Positions 28,073 to 37,683 of a stretch of DNA of 64,000 nucleotides are shown piece by piece (position 1 is the stretch's first letter; each line of letters starts with the position of its first letter). Both the position numbers and the translations under genes were made by a program. The stretch spans positions 32,666 to 96,665 of the forward strand of contig JBFFIE010000003.1 of NCBI GenBank assembly GCA_041556555.1. Direction: 5' to 3'. The notes beneath the pieces are model-generated. The model made no database searches. It saw nothing but the letters and a program-made list of their open reading frames with translations, and had not been told where the DNA came from. This stretch comes from SZUA-592 sp041556555. GTDB taxonomy: Bacteria; Pseudomonadota; Gammaproteobacteria; Eutrophobiales; Eutrophobiaceae.

Positions 28073-31000
28073 TTGATACTTTTTTTTCGCGGTCCTGCCG
28101 CTCTATCAGACTTCCGCAAATACAAATACGCCGAGCAATTATTGGATATCCTTGGTGTCACTCCCGGGATACAGGTTGACTACATTTACCTGGTAGAGAC
28201 AACCACCGAACTGGAGCCGGAAGAGACTGCACGTTTGAATAATCTTCTGGAATCTGTAATCGGTAATGAATCCAGTGAAATTGAGGGCCAATATTTTCTT
28301 GTGACACCCAGACCCGGCACCATCTCTCCCTGGTCCAGCAAGGCCACCGATATCATCCATAATTGTGGATTAAATAAAGTTGTCCGGGTTGAACGCGGTA
28401 TGGTCTGGCTGCTCACATTACCCCATGAGAATATCAAGCTGGATTACGACAAGCTTGATCGAATAGTGAAATTAATTCATGACCGCATGACCGAAACTGT
28501 ACTTCGGAGTCCTGAAGAAACACATGCCTTGTTCAGTCATGCGGAGCCCTCCATGTTGAAAGAAATAGATATCATGAATGGAGATCGGGAGGCATTGCTC
28601 GTAGCCAACCATGAAATGGGTCTGGCCCTCACGGCCCAAGAGATCGATTACCTGTTTGATAATTTCAACCAACTGGGAAGAAACCCGACCGACGTGGAAC
28701 TGATGATGTTTGCCCAGGCCAATTCGGAACATTGCCGTCACAAAATATTTAATGCTGAATGGACCATAGACAACCAGCTTATGCCGCTGTCATTGTTCGA
28801 CATGATCCGCAAGACCCACCAGGTTAATCCTGGTCAGGTTAAATCTGCTTATGTAGATAATGCCGCAGTGACAACCGGGTACCAGGCTCAACGTTTTTTC
28901 CCCGACCCTGCTGATCACTGCTATAAAAAATCAAATGAGGATGTACATATCCTCATGAAGGTGGAGACGCATAATCATCCCACGGCAATATCTCCCTACC
29001 CCGGGGCAGCTACCGGTTCCGGTGGTGAAATCCGTGATGAATCGGCCACGGGTCGCGGTGCCAAACCCAAGGCAGGTCTGACAGGGTTTAACGTTTCCAA
29101 TCTGATTATCCCCGGATTCAGGCAACCCTGGGAACAGGAATACGGCAAGCCGGACCGGATTGTCTCCGCACTGGATATCATGATCGAGGGGCCGATCGGT
29201 GGTGCCTCATTTAACAATGAGTTTGGGCGCCCTGCCCTGTGTGGTTATTTCCGATCCTATGAGCAGTCCGATCATAATGGCCTGGTACGTGGCTACCATA
29301 AACCGATCATGCTGGCTGGGGGTTATGGCATGATCCGGAATACACATATTCACAAGCTGGGCATTCCCCCTGGCGCAAAACTGGTTGTTCTCGGCGGACC
29401 GGCCATGTTAATCGGCCTCGGCGGCGGTGCGGCATCATCCATGGATTCCGGACAAAGTGATGCGGCGCTGGATTATGCCTCGGTACAACGTGATAATCCG
29501 GAAGTACAACGCCGCTGCCAGGAAGTCATAGATGCCTGCTGGGCATTGGGAGATGCCAATCCCATCCTCTCTATCCACGATGTCGGCGCAGGCGGCCTCT
29601 CTAATGCTTTGCCGGAACTGGTCAGTGCCAGTCAACGCGGGGCCAGCTTTGACCTGCGCAAGATTCCCAATGCCGAACCCGGCATGTCGCCAATGGAGAT
29701 ATGGTGTAACGAAGCGCAGGAACGCTATGTGCTGGCTATCCTTGATAGAGACCTGCCACACTTCATGCACCTCTGTGAGCGCGAACGCGCGCCAGTAGCC
29801 GTGCTTGGAGAAGCAACCCGTGACAACCAACTGGTACTGAAGGACGGCCTGTTCAACAACAAGCCGATTGATATGCCGATGGCGGTCCTGCTTGGCAAGT
29901 TACCGCGCATGCAGCGTAGTGCGAATAAATCCAGGCAGCGTTATCAGACCTTTGATACCACATCGATTGATCTGAAGGATGCCATCCAGAGGGTACTGCG
30001 ATTGCCCACGGTGGCCGACAAACGTTTTCTGATCACCATCGGTGACCGTAGTGTCTCCGGGCTGGTCGTGCGGGACCAGATGGTTGGTCCCTGGCAAACC
30101 CCCGTCGCAGACTGTGCAGTCACTGCGGGGGGTATAGAGGACTATGTCGGTGAAGCCATGGCGATGGGCGAGCGATCACCTGTGGCATTGATCGATTCCC
30201 CGGCCGCCGGTCGCATGGCCATCGCCGAGGCAATTACCAACATTGCTGCCGCACGAATACTAAACCTGGGGGACGTTGTGTTTTCCGCTAACTGGATGGC
30301 CGCTTGTGGTGTGGGCGATGAAGACATAAGGCTTTATGAAACCGTGACCGCGGTCAGTGAATTTTGCCAGTCACTCGGTATCTGTATCCCGGTCGGCAAG
30401 GATTCCCTGTCCATGAATACCATCTGGCAGGAGGGCAATGACAAGAAACAGGTAACTGCTCCGCTTTCATTGGTAATTTCCGCTTTCGCTCCTGTTGCCG
30501 ATGTCCGGCAAAGCCTGACACCTTGTCTGGACAGAAACGAAACCGACACTGTGCTGTTATTGATTGATCTGGGATCAGGCAGAAACCGTCTGGGCGGGAG
30601 TGCACTTGCCCAGGTCTATAATGCTATTGGTGACAATACCCCGGATATTGAATCCGCTGCTGATTTGAAATTGATATTTCGCACTATCCAGATTCTGAAC
30701 GAGATGGGTGTGCTACTTGCTTATCATGATCGTTCTGATGGTGGTCTGTTTGTGACCCTGGCGGAGATGGCGTTTGCCTCCAGGATCGGACTGGACATCC
30801 ACCTGGATGGGCTGGGTGAAGAAATTCTACCGATCCTGTTTGCAGAAGAAGCCGGTTGCGTAATACAAGTCCGCCGTAATGATGTGGCGGGTATTAAAAG
30901 AATCTTTGCCGAGAGCGAGGGACTCGCTGGCGCTGTGCATGAAATTGCTACGTTTGCCGATAATAAAAATATAAATATACACTCTGGTGGCAAGTTACTT

Positions 31001-31951
31001 TTCTCGGAAAATATTCATCAATTGCATCGGCTCTGGTCAGAAACCAGTTACAGACTGCAATCATTGCGTGATAACCCGGTCTGTGCCGAACAGGAGTTTA
31101 ATCAATTACTGGATGAAAATGATCCGGGAGTGTTCATTGATGTTGGCTCTTCATTCAGTTTAAGGAAAACCACGATCACGGGGACAAGACCCCTAGTTGC
31201 CATATTGCGTGAACAGGGTGTAAACGGACATATTGAAATGGCAGCAGCGTTTACCCGTGCCGGTTTTACCGCTGTAGACGTTCACATGAATGATATTTTT
31301 CAAGGTAATGTCAACCTGGACACTTACCATGGGATTGCGGCTTGCGGTGGTTTTTCCTATGGCGATGTTCTGGGAGCCGGTGGTGGTTGGGGTAAATCAA
31401 TTCTTTTTAATGAGTCCATCCGGGAGTTATTCGAGCGTTTTTTCTCAAGAACGGATACCTTCGGACTCGGTGTTTGCAATGGTTGCCAGATGCTTTCGCG
31501 TTTGCAGGAGTTAATTCCCGGGACGGCGCATTGGCCGGAATTTAAACGCAACCTGTCTGAACAGTTCGAATCACGGCTGGTCATGGCTGAAGTAATGGAA
31601 TCACCTTCCATTCTGTTCACAGGCATGCAGGGCATCCGCCTGCCTATCGTGGTCGCACATGGTGAGGGACGGGCTGTATTCAGGAAAGGGACCGACAGGA
31701 ACAAGGTGAACCCATGTCTGAGATTCATAAATAATTACGGTGAACCGGCGGAGTTGTATCCAGCCAATCCAAACGGATCGGCAGAAGGCCTGACTGGATT
31801 TACCAACACCGATGGCCGTTTCACCATCATGATGCCCCACCCGGAGCGGGTATTCCTGGGCAAACAGTTTTCCTGGTTACCCGACGAGTGGCATGAAGAG
31901 GAAAGCCCGTGGATGCAAATCTTTCACAATGCCAGACTCTGGCTTGAATAA
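28073..31951 (+). CDS. purL: Phosphoribosylformylglycinamidine synthase
   Basis: The 1292-residue single-chain form found in gammaproteobacteria, making FGAM from FGAR, glutamine and ATP. It starts at a TTG (28073), with FFRGPAALSDFR matching the usual N-terminus. The two AIRS-like ATP-grasp halves carry METHNHPTAISPYPGAATG and HDRSDGGLFVTLAEM. The C-terminal glutaminase has its cysteine in LGVCNGCQML near residue 1140 and the histidine/glutamate in MMPHPERVF. No frame disruption was seen. Confidence 0.97.
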   Translation: MILFFRGPAALSDFRKYKYAEQLLDILGVTPGIQVDYIYLVETTTELEPEETARLNNLLESVIGNESSEIEGQYFLVTPRPGTISPWSSKATDIIHNCGLNKVVRVERGMVWLLTLPHENIKLDYDKLDRIVKLIHDRMTETVLRSPEETHALFSHAEPSMLKEIDIMNGDREALLVANHEMGLALTAQEIDYLFDNFNQLGRNPTDVELMMFAQANSEHCRHKIFNAEWTIDNQLMPLSLFDMIRKTHQVNPGQVKSAYVDNAAVTTGYQAQRFFPDPADHCYKKSNEDVHILMKVETHNHPTAISPYPGAATGSGGEIRDESATGRGAKPKAGLTGFNVSNLIIPGFRQPWEQEYGKPDRIVSALDIMIEGPIGGASFNNEFGRPALCGYFRSYEQSDHNGLVRGYHKPIMLAGGYGMIRNTHIHKLGIPPGAKLVVLGGPAMLIGLGGGAASSMDSGQSDAALDYASVQRDNPEVQRRCQEVIDACWALGDANPILSIHDVGAGGLSNALPELVSASQRGASFDLRKIPNAEPGMSPMEIWCNEAQERYVLAILDRDLPHFMHLCERERAPVAVLGEATRDNQLVLKDGLFNNKPIDMPMAVLLGKLPRMQRSANKSRQRYQTFDTTSIDLKDAIQRVLRLPTVADKRFLITIGDRSVSGLVVRDQMVGPWQTPVADCAVTAGGIEDYVGEAMAMGERSPVALIDSPAAGRMAIAEAITNIAAARILNLGDVVFSANWMAACGVGDEDIRLYETVTAVSEFCQSLGICIPVGKDSLSMNTIWQEGNDKKQVTAPLSLVISAFAPVADVRQSLTPCLDRNETDTVLLLIDLGSGRNRLGGSALAQVYNAIGDNTPDIESAADLKLIFRTIQILNEMGVLLAYHDRSDGGLFVTLAEMAFASRIGLDIHLDGLGEEILPILFAEEAGCVIQVRRNDVAGIKRIFAESEGLAGAVHEIATFADNKNINIHSGGKLLFSENIHQLHRLWSETSYRLQSLRDNPVCAEQEFNQLLDENDPGVFIDVGSSFSLRKTTITGTRPLVAILREQGVNGHIEMAAAFTRAGFTAVDVHMNDIFQGNVNLDTYHGIAACGGFSYGDVLGAGGGWGKSILFNESIRELFERFFSRTDTFGLGVCNGCQMLSRLQELIPGTAHWPEFKRNLSEQFESRLVMAEVMESPSILFTGMQGIRLPIVVAHGEGRAVFRKGTDRNKVNPCLRFINNYGEPAELYPANPNGSAEGLTGFTNTDGRFTIMMPHPERVFLGKQFSWLPDEWHEEESPWMQIFHNARLWLE

Positions 31952-32095
31952 AGACAAACCTGTTATCTGCCTCTGTGAAATAGGCTTCACTTCACCTACC
32001 TGCCGGGCACAGCTGATTGTTAATCTATCCCTGACCTGACAACGCCCGGAAGCTGGTATACACTTAACTGTTGTCTAAGGCAGAAATAAAATTCC

Positions 32096-32650
32096 ATGGA
32101 AAACAATAATATAAGCGACGCTGATAAAGAACTTTTCAGGGAAAGCGTCGGCGACATAAGAAAAATCAGGCAAAATACGGTCTTTTTTAAAAATACCGTA
32201 CGTACCCAGGATCGGCCTGTTTCGCCCTCCCAAAGTTCCACAAAATCATCCCCGGGACAACCGGCCGGGGCTGAGACCGGCCACTACTTGGCCGGCGATT
32301 TTCTCAGTTTCAAAAAGCCGGGCATCCAGAACAGGGTTCTGTCGAAACTCAGGCGTGGCCAGTTCCCCATAGAAGGCTCTCTGGATCTGCATGGCATGAC
32401 AGCCAACGAAGCTTTCCGCACACTCGAGCGCTTTCTCGAGGTATCCAGAATTCAAAACCGTCGCCACCTGTTGATTATTCATGGTAAGGGCAAGGGTTCA
32501 GATACAGGCCGACCGGTAATCAAGAACAAGGCCTTTGACTGGTTGAGTCAGCATCCGGATGTACTTGCCTTCTGTTCAAGCAGGAAAAGCGATGGTGGTA
32601 CGGGTGCAGTGTATGTACTGCTCAGAACAAACCGGGCCAGGACGGATTAA
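32096..32650 (+). CDS. Smr-domain endonuclease (SmrB-like)
   Basis: A 184-residue protein with a disordered, charged N-terminal half and a C-terminal Smr domain (about residues 90-180). The two hallmark motifs are present: LDLHGMTANEA and LIIHGKGKGS. Escherichia coli SmrB has the same size and arrangement and cleaves mRNA at collided ribosomes, so that role is the best guess. Its stop overlaps the rpfC start as TAATG, tying a ribosome-rescue gene to a quorum-sensing kinase. Confidence 0.88.
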   Translation: MENNNISDADKELFRESVGDIRKIRQNTVFFKNTVRTQDRPVSPSQSSTKSSPGQPAGAETGHYLAGDFLSFKKPGIQNRVLSKLRRGQFPIEGSLDLHGMTANEAFRTLERFLEVSRIQNRRHLLIIHGKGKGSDTGRPVIKNKAFDWLSQHPDVLAFCSSRKSDGGTGAVYVLLRTNRARTD

Positions 32651-35145
32651 TGCATAAAATCAGAAAAAAACTGGCCGACAAAAAATATAAAAACGAGCTC
32701 GAACAGGCAACCATACGCCTGATCAGTTGTTCCATCCTTGTTATCTATACACTGGTTTGTGCTGTCTTTGATCTCGCGCCATGGCATGTCGTCTATATGT
32801 ATATCATTGCCATTCCCTATTGCATGGCACTGATCGCCTGGATCATCATCAGTCCGGGCACCAACCATCCACGACGCATTATCGGAATACTATCCGATGT
32901 TTCGACGACATCTTATGCCTTGGCCGTATCCGGACCAGCGTTACTTCCATTGTTCGTTATATATCTCTGGACAAACTTTGGTAATGGTTTCCGCTACGGA
33001 AATAAATACCTTTTCTTAAACCAGGCTTTGAACATCATTGGCTTTTCTTTCGTACTCTATTTCAATCCATTCTGGCTCGAAGAAAAAGAAAGATTTCTCG
33101 GCTACAGCATTATCTTTGCCCTGATTGCCTTGCCACTCTATGCAGCTACGCTGGTTAAAAGATTACAACACGCTGTGAAACAGGCCGATAACGCCAACGA
33201 GGCCAAGAGCCAGTTCCTGGCGAGCATGAGCCACGAAATCAGAACCCCTCTGAATGGTGTTATAGGCATGAGTGAAATCCTGGCTACCACTCATCCAACC
33301 AAGGAACAATCTGATTACATCAATACTATTCAATCATCAACAAAAACACTGTTGTCTGTGATTGAGGATGTACTTGATTTCTCGAAGATCGAGGCAGGCA
33401 AAATCACTAGTGAAATCGGCGATTTTGACCTGTATGAATTCCTCGATTCCACCATGAAGATCCTCTATATGCAGGCCAGAGAAAAAGGCCTTGAAACCAG
33501 ATTTCATGTGGATCCTGATGTGCCTTACCGGGTCAGGGGTGACAGCACCCATATCCGCCAGGTATTGATCAATCTTATCGGCAATGCGATTAAATTTACA
33601 GAAGAAGGCCATGTGGAACTCAATGTCAGTTGCGTTGCCCGTAGCCCTGATACTTCCACCATCCGGTTCGAGGTTATCGATACCGGTATAGGCTTGACGG
33701 AAGAAGAAAAAGCCAGAATTTTTGATACCTTTACCCAGGCCAACCAGACTATTTCACGGAGATTTGGCGGCACCGGGCTCGGGACTTCCATCTCGCGCAG
33801 CCTGGTGGAATTAATGGGAGGTAAAATCGGGGTTAACAGTAAATATGGACACGGAAGTAATTTCTGGTTCGAACTGACACTTGCCCATCAGGATGAAGAT
33901 GATCAGTTAATCAGCGATGATATTATCAGTTCACGCATACTGTTATTGACCAGTGATAATAACCGCTTCCATATTCTTCCTAAACTCCTTAGCGACTGGC
34001 AGTTCGAATGGGATCATGCGGGCAATACTTCAGAGGCAAAAGCCCTGTTTGAGCAGGCAAGGAATAATAATTTACCCTACCAAGTGGCACTGATTGATGA
34101 TAATTCCCTCGATTCCGACCCGATTACATTTATTAATGCGCTGAAGCGGGATAATCTAAATCTCCTGACCAACCTGGTACTTATAAGCAGTATCAAAAAC
34201 CGGATACCACAGGCAAAAATCATCAAATCCGGTTATTTTTGCGTACTGAATACACCGATACAAAAGAGCATGCTCTTCAATACCCTGCATGCTACTGCAA
34301 TTTCCAGGGTCCAGTCTGAAAAAATCACTCGCCTTGCCGATTACCAGCGGGACATCAACCAGAACAGACTCAACATCCTGGTTGGCGAGGATAATAAAAC
34401 CAACCAGAAAGTTATCAAGACCATACTGGAATATGCAGGCCATAAGGTTCATCTGGTGGATAATGGTGAGCAAGTGCTTGATGCCTACGAATCCGCACCA
34501 TATGACCTGATCATTCTTGACATGCATATGCCTGAAATGGACGGTATTGAAACAACCAAGATTCTGCGTTTCATGTATACGGACAGGAAGATTCCGGTAA
34601 TCATGTTGACCGCAGACGCAACGACTGATGCTATCAATTCCTCAAATGATGCCGGGGTCGATGCCTACCTGACCAAACCCATTGAATCAGACAAGTTACT
34701 TTATACCATTTCTACTGTGGCTGAATCATCGAAAAGCGATAATGTAAATACTGGTAATGACGATATTGAAGATGCAGATACAGAACCCATGCTTGATATG
34801 GAACTGCTAAACAAGCTTTCAGACATGAGCAGTGATCCAGGATTTATTCCGGACCTGGTGGGCGGATTTATAACGCAGACGAATGAGCGAATACAGGAAA
34901 TTGAGAAAACACTTAAAAAGAAAGATGTCTCTCTAATAGAGAAAAATACTCATACGATCAAGGGTGGTGCCTACAGTATCGGGGCAGTCAAACTGGGTGA
35001 CATGGCCAAGATGATCAATGATATCAGGATTTACACCAATCTGGATGATATCTCCAGTCATATTACGGAACTCAGAAACGTGTTTTCAAAAACAGAGAAC
35101 GCACTTAACGATTACATCGCCAAACATCATTCAAGAGCACTGTAA
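32650..35145 (+). CDS. rpfC: RpfC-type hybrid sensor kinase for DSF
   Basis: An 831-residue hybrid histidine kinase. Residues about 22-170 form roughly five membrane segments with very short loops. A HisKA domain follows with the phospho-accepting His195 in SMSHEIRTPLNG, then an HATPase domain ending in GSNFWFELTL. Residues about 425-560 look like a degenerate receiver, residues about 572-690 are a true receiver with Asp624 in LIILDMHMPEMDG, and a C-terminal Hpt domain has His768 in THTIKGGAYSIG. This architecture and the convergent rpfF are those of RpfC, the receptor for cis-2-unsaturated fatty acid signals in Xanthomonas. The partner RpfG is not in the window. Confidence 0.88.
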   Translation: MHKIRKKLADKKYKNELEQATIRLISCSILVIYTLVCAVFDLAPWHVVYMYIIAIPYCMALIAWIIISPGTNHPRRIIGILSDVSTTSYALAVSGPALLPLFVIYLWTNFGNGFRYGNKYLFLNQALNIIGFSFVLYFNPFWLEEKERFLGYSIIFALIALPLYAATLVKRLQHAVKQADNANEAKSQFLASMSHEIRTPLNGVIGMSEILATTHPTKEQSDYINTIQSSTKTLLSVIEDVLDFSKIEAGKITSEIGDFDLYEFLDSTMKILYMQAREKGLETRFHVDPDVPYRVRGDSTHIRQVLINLIGNAIKFTEEGHVELNVSCVARSPDTSTIRFEVIDTGIGLTEEEKARIFDTFTQANQTISRRFGGTGLGTSISRSLVELMGGKIGVNSKYGHGSNFWFELTLAHQDEDDQLISDDIISSRILLLTSDNNRFHILPKLLSDWQFEWDHAGNTSEAKALFEQARNNNLPYQVALIDDNSLDSDPITFINALKRDNLNLLTNLVLISSIKNRIPQAKIIKSGYFCVLNTPIQKSMLFNTLHATAISRVQSEKITRLADYQRDINQNRLNILVGEDNKTNQKVIKTILEYAGHKVHLVDNGEQVLDAYESAPYDLIILDMHMPEMDGIETTKILRFMYTDRKIPVIMLTADATTDAINSSNDAGVDAYLTKPIESDKLLYTISTVAESSKSDNVNTGNDDIEDADTEPMLDMELLNKLSDMSSDPGFIPDLVGGFITQTNERIQEIEKTLKKKDVSLIEKNTHTIKGGAYSIGAVKLGDMAKMINDIRIYTNLDDISSHITELRNVFSKTENALNDYIAKHHSRAL

Positions 35146-35217
35146 TTACCAGTTACAATTACGTTTGTTTCCGGCAGATGCCGCGCCTGACACATTAATA
35201 TTCAAAAAAGACCAGAA

Positions 35218-35261
35218 GGGTTATCTATTTCCAAATCCCTGGAAATAAATAACGATAACCC
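35218..35261. terminator. Bidirectional hairpin between rpfC and rpfF
   Basis: A stacked hairpin lies in the convergent spacer. The outer stem pairs GGGTTATC (35218-35225) with GATAACCC (35254-35261), and the inner stem pairs TATTTCC (35226-35232) with GGAAATA (35241-35247). A T-rich stretch follows on the plus side and a run of six T on the minus side about 10 bases away. It can end both transcripts. Confidence 0.65.
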
Positions 35262-35309
35262 CTCTTTCTTAATTACTAATTATCAAATATTAATGGTACT
35301 TCAGACTGC

Positions 35310-36212
35310 CTAAACTGCTTTGCTCAGTGCAACTTGCGCTGATTCTGTAGCTACCTTGCGGTTCTGGGCCTTGACCAGGCGGTCCATCAGGCGCAGGTCC
35401 CTGTCCGATATCTGCATGGCAATATCAACCCAGTAGGAACAGACTTCCCACAAATCATCATAGGTGATCGGATTAACCTTTTGCTTGACCCACTGCATCG
35501 CACGGTGACCATTCTCATATTTGTTCGCCTTTTCGATATAGGAATAGACCTCTTCCCGTCCTTTGCCTTTCTCAGCAAGGTGATCGATAACGCCCATGTC
35601 ATACAATTCCTCAGCACTGTAGACGCGGCCATTTAACATCATTTTCTCTACCTGGCTCGGGCTTAATCTCTGTAGCAGCAAATGATACCCACCCATGCCC
35701 GGGAAGATATTGAAAAGGATCTCCGGAAATCCCAAAGAAGAACCCTTTTCAGCAATAACAACGTTACTTGACATCGCGACTTCAAAACCACCTCCCAGGG
35801 CATCACCCCGTACCAGTGAAATGGTTGTGATTGGTAATCTGAAGCCGACAATAAAGTCATGAATCACGTCAATACAGGTTTTTGCATATTGCAGTAAACG
35901 TGCCTTGTCCTTCTTTATAATGCATTCCCTGAACAATGACAGATCGCCTCCCATACTGAAGATGTCCTGTATATTTGAATCCAGGACATGGTACTTGATT
36001 GGAACCAGTTCACCTTCAAAGGGATATTTACCGTTGAAACGCTCGAGCGTTTTTTGTACCTCGCGTACTTCTGCTATGAGATCAGGATTAAAACATGGAC
36101 GGGGAGAAGGTTTCTGATAGACCCATATGACCCCGTGTTGCTTGTCTACTTCTACCTCGATTTGTTTGAAATTAGCTATTGTTTTAATATTTGCATAATT
36201 AGTATTTTTCAT
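35310..36212 (-). CDS. rpfF: DSF synthase RpfF (crotonase fold)
   Basis: A 300-residue enoyl-CoA-hydratase-fold enzyme. The two catalytic glutamates of RpfF are present as Glu144 in GGGFEVAM and Glu164 in LGFPEILFNIFPGMGG, with the same 20-residue spacing as Glu141/Glu161 in Xanthomonas. Oxyanion glycines lie in SMGGDLSLF and the family C-terminus LRLMDRLVKAQNRK is intact. RpfF makes cis-2-unsaturated fatty acid signals from acyl-ACP. I set the start at the ATG at 36212, which has GGAGAGAGA ahead of it. The upstream ATG at 36239 has no ribosome-binding site. A general enoyl-CoA hydratase is less likely given the motifs and the convergent rpfC. Confidence 0.9.
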   Translation of the reverse strand: MKNTNYANIKTIANFKQIEVEVDKQHGVIWVYQKPSPRPCFNPDLIAEVREVQKTLERFNGKYPFEGELVPIKYHVLDSNIQDIFSMGGDLSLFRECIIKKDKARLLQYAKTCIDVIHDFIVGFRLPITTISLVRGDALGGGFEVAMSSNVVIAEKGSSLGFPEILFNIFPGMGGYHLLLQRLSPSQVEKMMLNGRVYSAEELYDMGVIDHLAEKGKGREEVYSYIEKANKYENGHRAMQWVKQKVNPITYDDLWEVCSYWVDIAMQISDRDLRLMDRLVKAQNRKVATESAQVALSKAV

Positions 36213-36344
36213 CGCTCTCTCTCCATTTTCAGTATCCATTATGTATTTTTATAGGTGTTCGTTTTTGATACAGACAAATAAAGTCTATACCAGTACTATC
36301 ATCTAAATGAAGTACTTAATGCAGAGAGATTGATACCCTAAAAG

Positions 36345-36368
36345 GTCATACACCATATAGTGTATGAC
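36345..36368. promoter_or_regulatory. Perfect inverted repeat upstream of rpfF
   Basis: GTCATACAC (36345-36353) and GTGTATGAC (36360-36368) form a perfect 9-bp inverted repeat with a 6-base spacer, 133 bases upstream of the rpfF start. Nearer the gene, minus-strand TTGTCT and TATAAA boxes at 18-base spacing could be a promoter, and two AGTACT palindromes (36292-36297, 36311-36316) are spaced 19 bases apart. The long repeat looks like a dimeric regulator site. The regulator is unknown. Confidence 0.5.
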
Positions 36369-36508
36369 TATTTTAACCTTTACAGATGATGTGGTTTTTT
36401 GAGGTTTCGTTTTTTTTCAAGATATTAAAGAATAAAGACGGAACCAGTTGGCATTTATAAAAATGGTGTTTTTTGCCTATTTGTACTCATGACTAGAGTA
36501 GGTGGGTA

Positions 36509-36976
36509 TTAACCCAAAAGGGTGACGGCATGAACGGCGATACCTTCACTTCTGCCGATAAATCCCATTCCCTCGGTTGTAGTGGCCTTGATATTGATAT
36601 TCTCCATGTCTGTTCCCAGGTCTTCCGCGAGGTTTTCACACATGGTTTTTATATGTGGTGCCATCTTTGGTGACTGTGCCAGGATTGTTATGTCTGCATT
36701 AACCAAAGCAAGCTTTTTGTCACTAAGCAGTTTGGTCACTTTGCGTAAAAGTATACGGCTATCGATGTTTTCAAACTCACTACTGGTATCAGGAAAGTAA
36801 GTACCGATATCTCCTAACGCTGCTGCACCGAGCAAGGCATCACAAAGTGCATGGATAACTGCATCCCCGTCAGAATGTGCCGCAAGGCCGTGGCTATGCG
36901 GAATTGAAACACCACCTAGAATTAGAGGTCTGCCTTCTATAAAGGTATGTGCGTCATAACCGTGTCCGATTCGCAT
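36509..36976 (-). CDS. ispF: 2-C-methyl-D-erythritol 2,4-cyclodiphosphate synthase
   Basis: A 155-residue trimeric enzyme of the MEP isoprenoid pathway. Metal ligands are visible in RIGHGYDAHTFIEGRPLILGG (Asp8, His10) and the later HSDGDAVIHALCDALLGA. The C-terminal TTEGMGFIGRSEGIAVHAV is typical. It follows ispD by 9 bases. The two catalyse consecutive or near-consecutive steps and are fused in some bacteria. Confidence 0.97.
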   Translation of the reverse strand: MRIGHGYDAHTFIEGRPLILGGVSIPHSHGLAAHSDGDAVIHALCDALLGAAALGDIGTYFPDTSSEFENIDSRILLRKVTKLLSDKKLALVNADITILAQSPKMAPHIKTMCENLAEDLGTDMENINIKATTTEGMGFIGRSEGIAVHAVTLLG

Positions 36977-36985
36977 AAATAATTC

Positions 36986-37675
36986 CTAAGACGTTAAATA
37001 AAGAGTTGCCAGATACAGGTCTACATTATGAGTTACCTTGATATTGTCCGGACGCCCTTCCACGAGCAGTGGCCTGTACCCCGCCCTTTCCATCGCCAAT
37101 GATTCATCAGTTACCAGTTCCCCTGAATCAATCACTGCCTTCAAGGCCAGTTGCAAGTTATGCAAACGGAACATTTGTGGTGTCAGTGCATGCCAGAGCC
37201 CCTCTCGACTGACTGTTTCACTGACATGTCTGTCATTTGAACGCTTCATTGTATCCCGCACCGGCAAGGCCAACAGACCACCATCAGTAGCGGAGACATT
37301 ATTGATCAACTTATCGATATCCGTACTTTTGAGACAGGGCCTTGCTGCATCATGCACCAGAACCCAGTCACTTTCATCGGCTATGTCACTGAGATAATCC
37401 AGGCAATTCATTACAGAATGACAACGTTCAATACCGCCCTCTGTCGTTTTTACCTTGGGATGTCTTGATACAGGCAGTTCATTCCAGTATTCATCAGTGT
37501 CTGAAATTGCAACGATAACTGCTTCTATATCCGGATGTTTGGTAAACACTTCCAGTGTGTATTCAATGATCGGTTTGCCGTTGATTTGAAGGTACTGTTT
37601 CGGGATATCAGACTGCATTCGTTTCCCCGCTCCGGCAGCAGGAATGACTGCCCAGTAGCGCTCAGTATTACTCAT
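36986..37675 (-). CDS. ispD: 2-C-methyl-D-erythritol 4-phosphate cytidylyltransferase
   Basis: A 229-residue nucleotidyltransferase making CDP-ME in the MEP pathway. The N-terminal AVIPAAGAGKRMQSDIPKQYL loop binds CTP. VLVHDAARPCL and TDESLAMERAGYRP complete the signature. It lies between ftsB and ispF, the standard gammaproteobacterial order. Confidence 0.97.
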   Translation of the reverse strand: MSNTERYWAVIPAAGAGKRMQSDIPKQYLQINGKPIIEYTLEVFTKHPDIEAVIVAISDTDEYWNELPVSRHPKVKTTEGGIERCHSVMNCLDYLSDIADESDWVLVHDAARPCLKSTDIDKLINNVSATDGGLLALPVRDTMKRSNDRHVSETVSREGLWHALTPQMFRLHNLQLALKAVIDSGELVTDESLAMERAGYRPLLVEGRPDNIKVTHNVDLYLATLYLTS

Positions 37676-37683
37676 GACCGGAG

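Noticed and set aside
35310..36212. RpfF read as an ordinary enoyl-CoA hydratase
   Set aside because: The GGGFE and FPE glutamates, the RpfF-type C-terminus and the convergent rpfC all point to DSF synthase. A hydratase remains a minor alternative.
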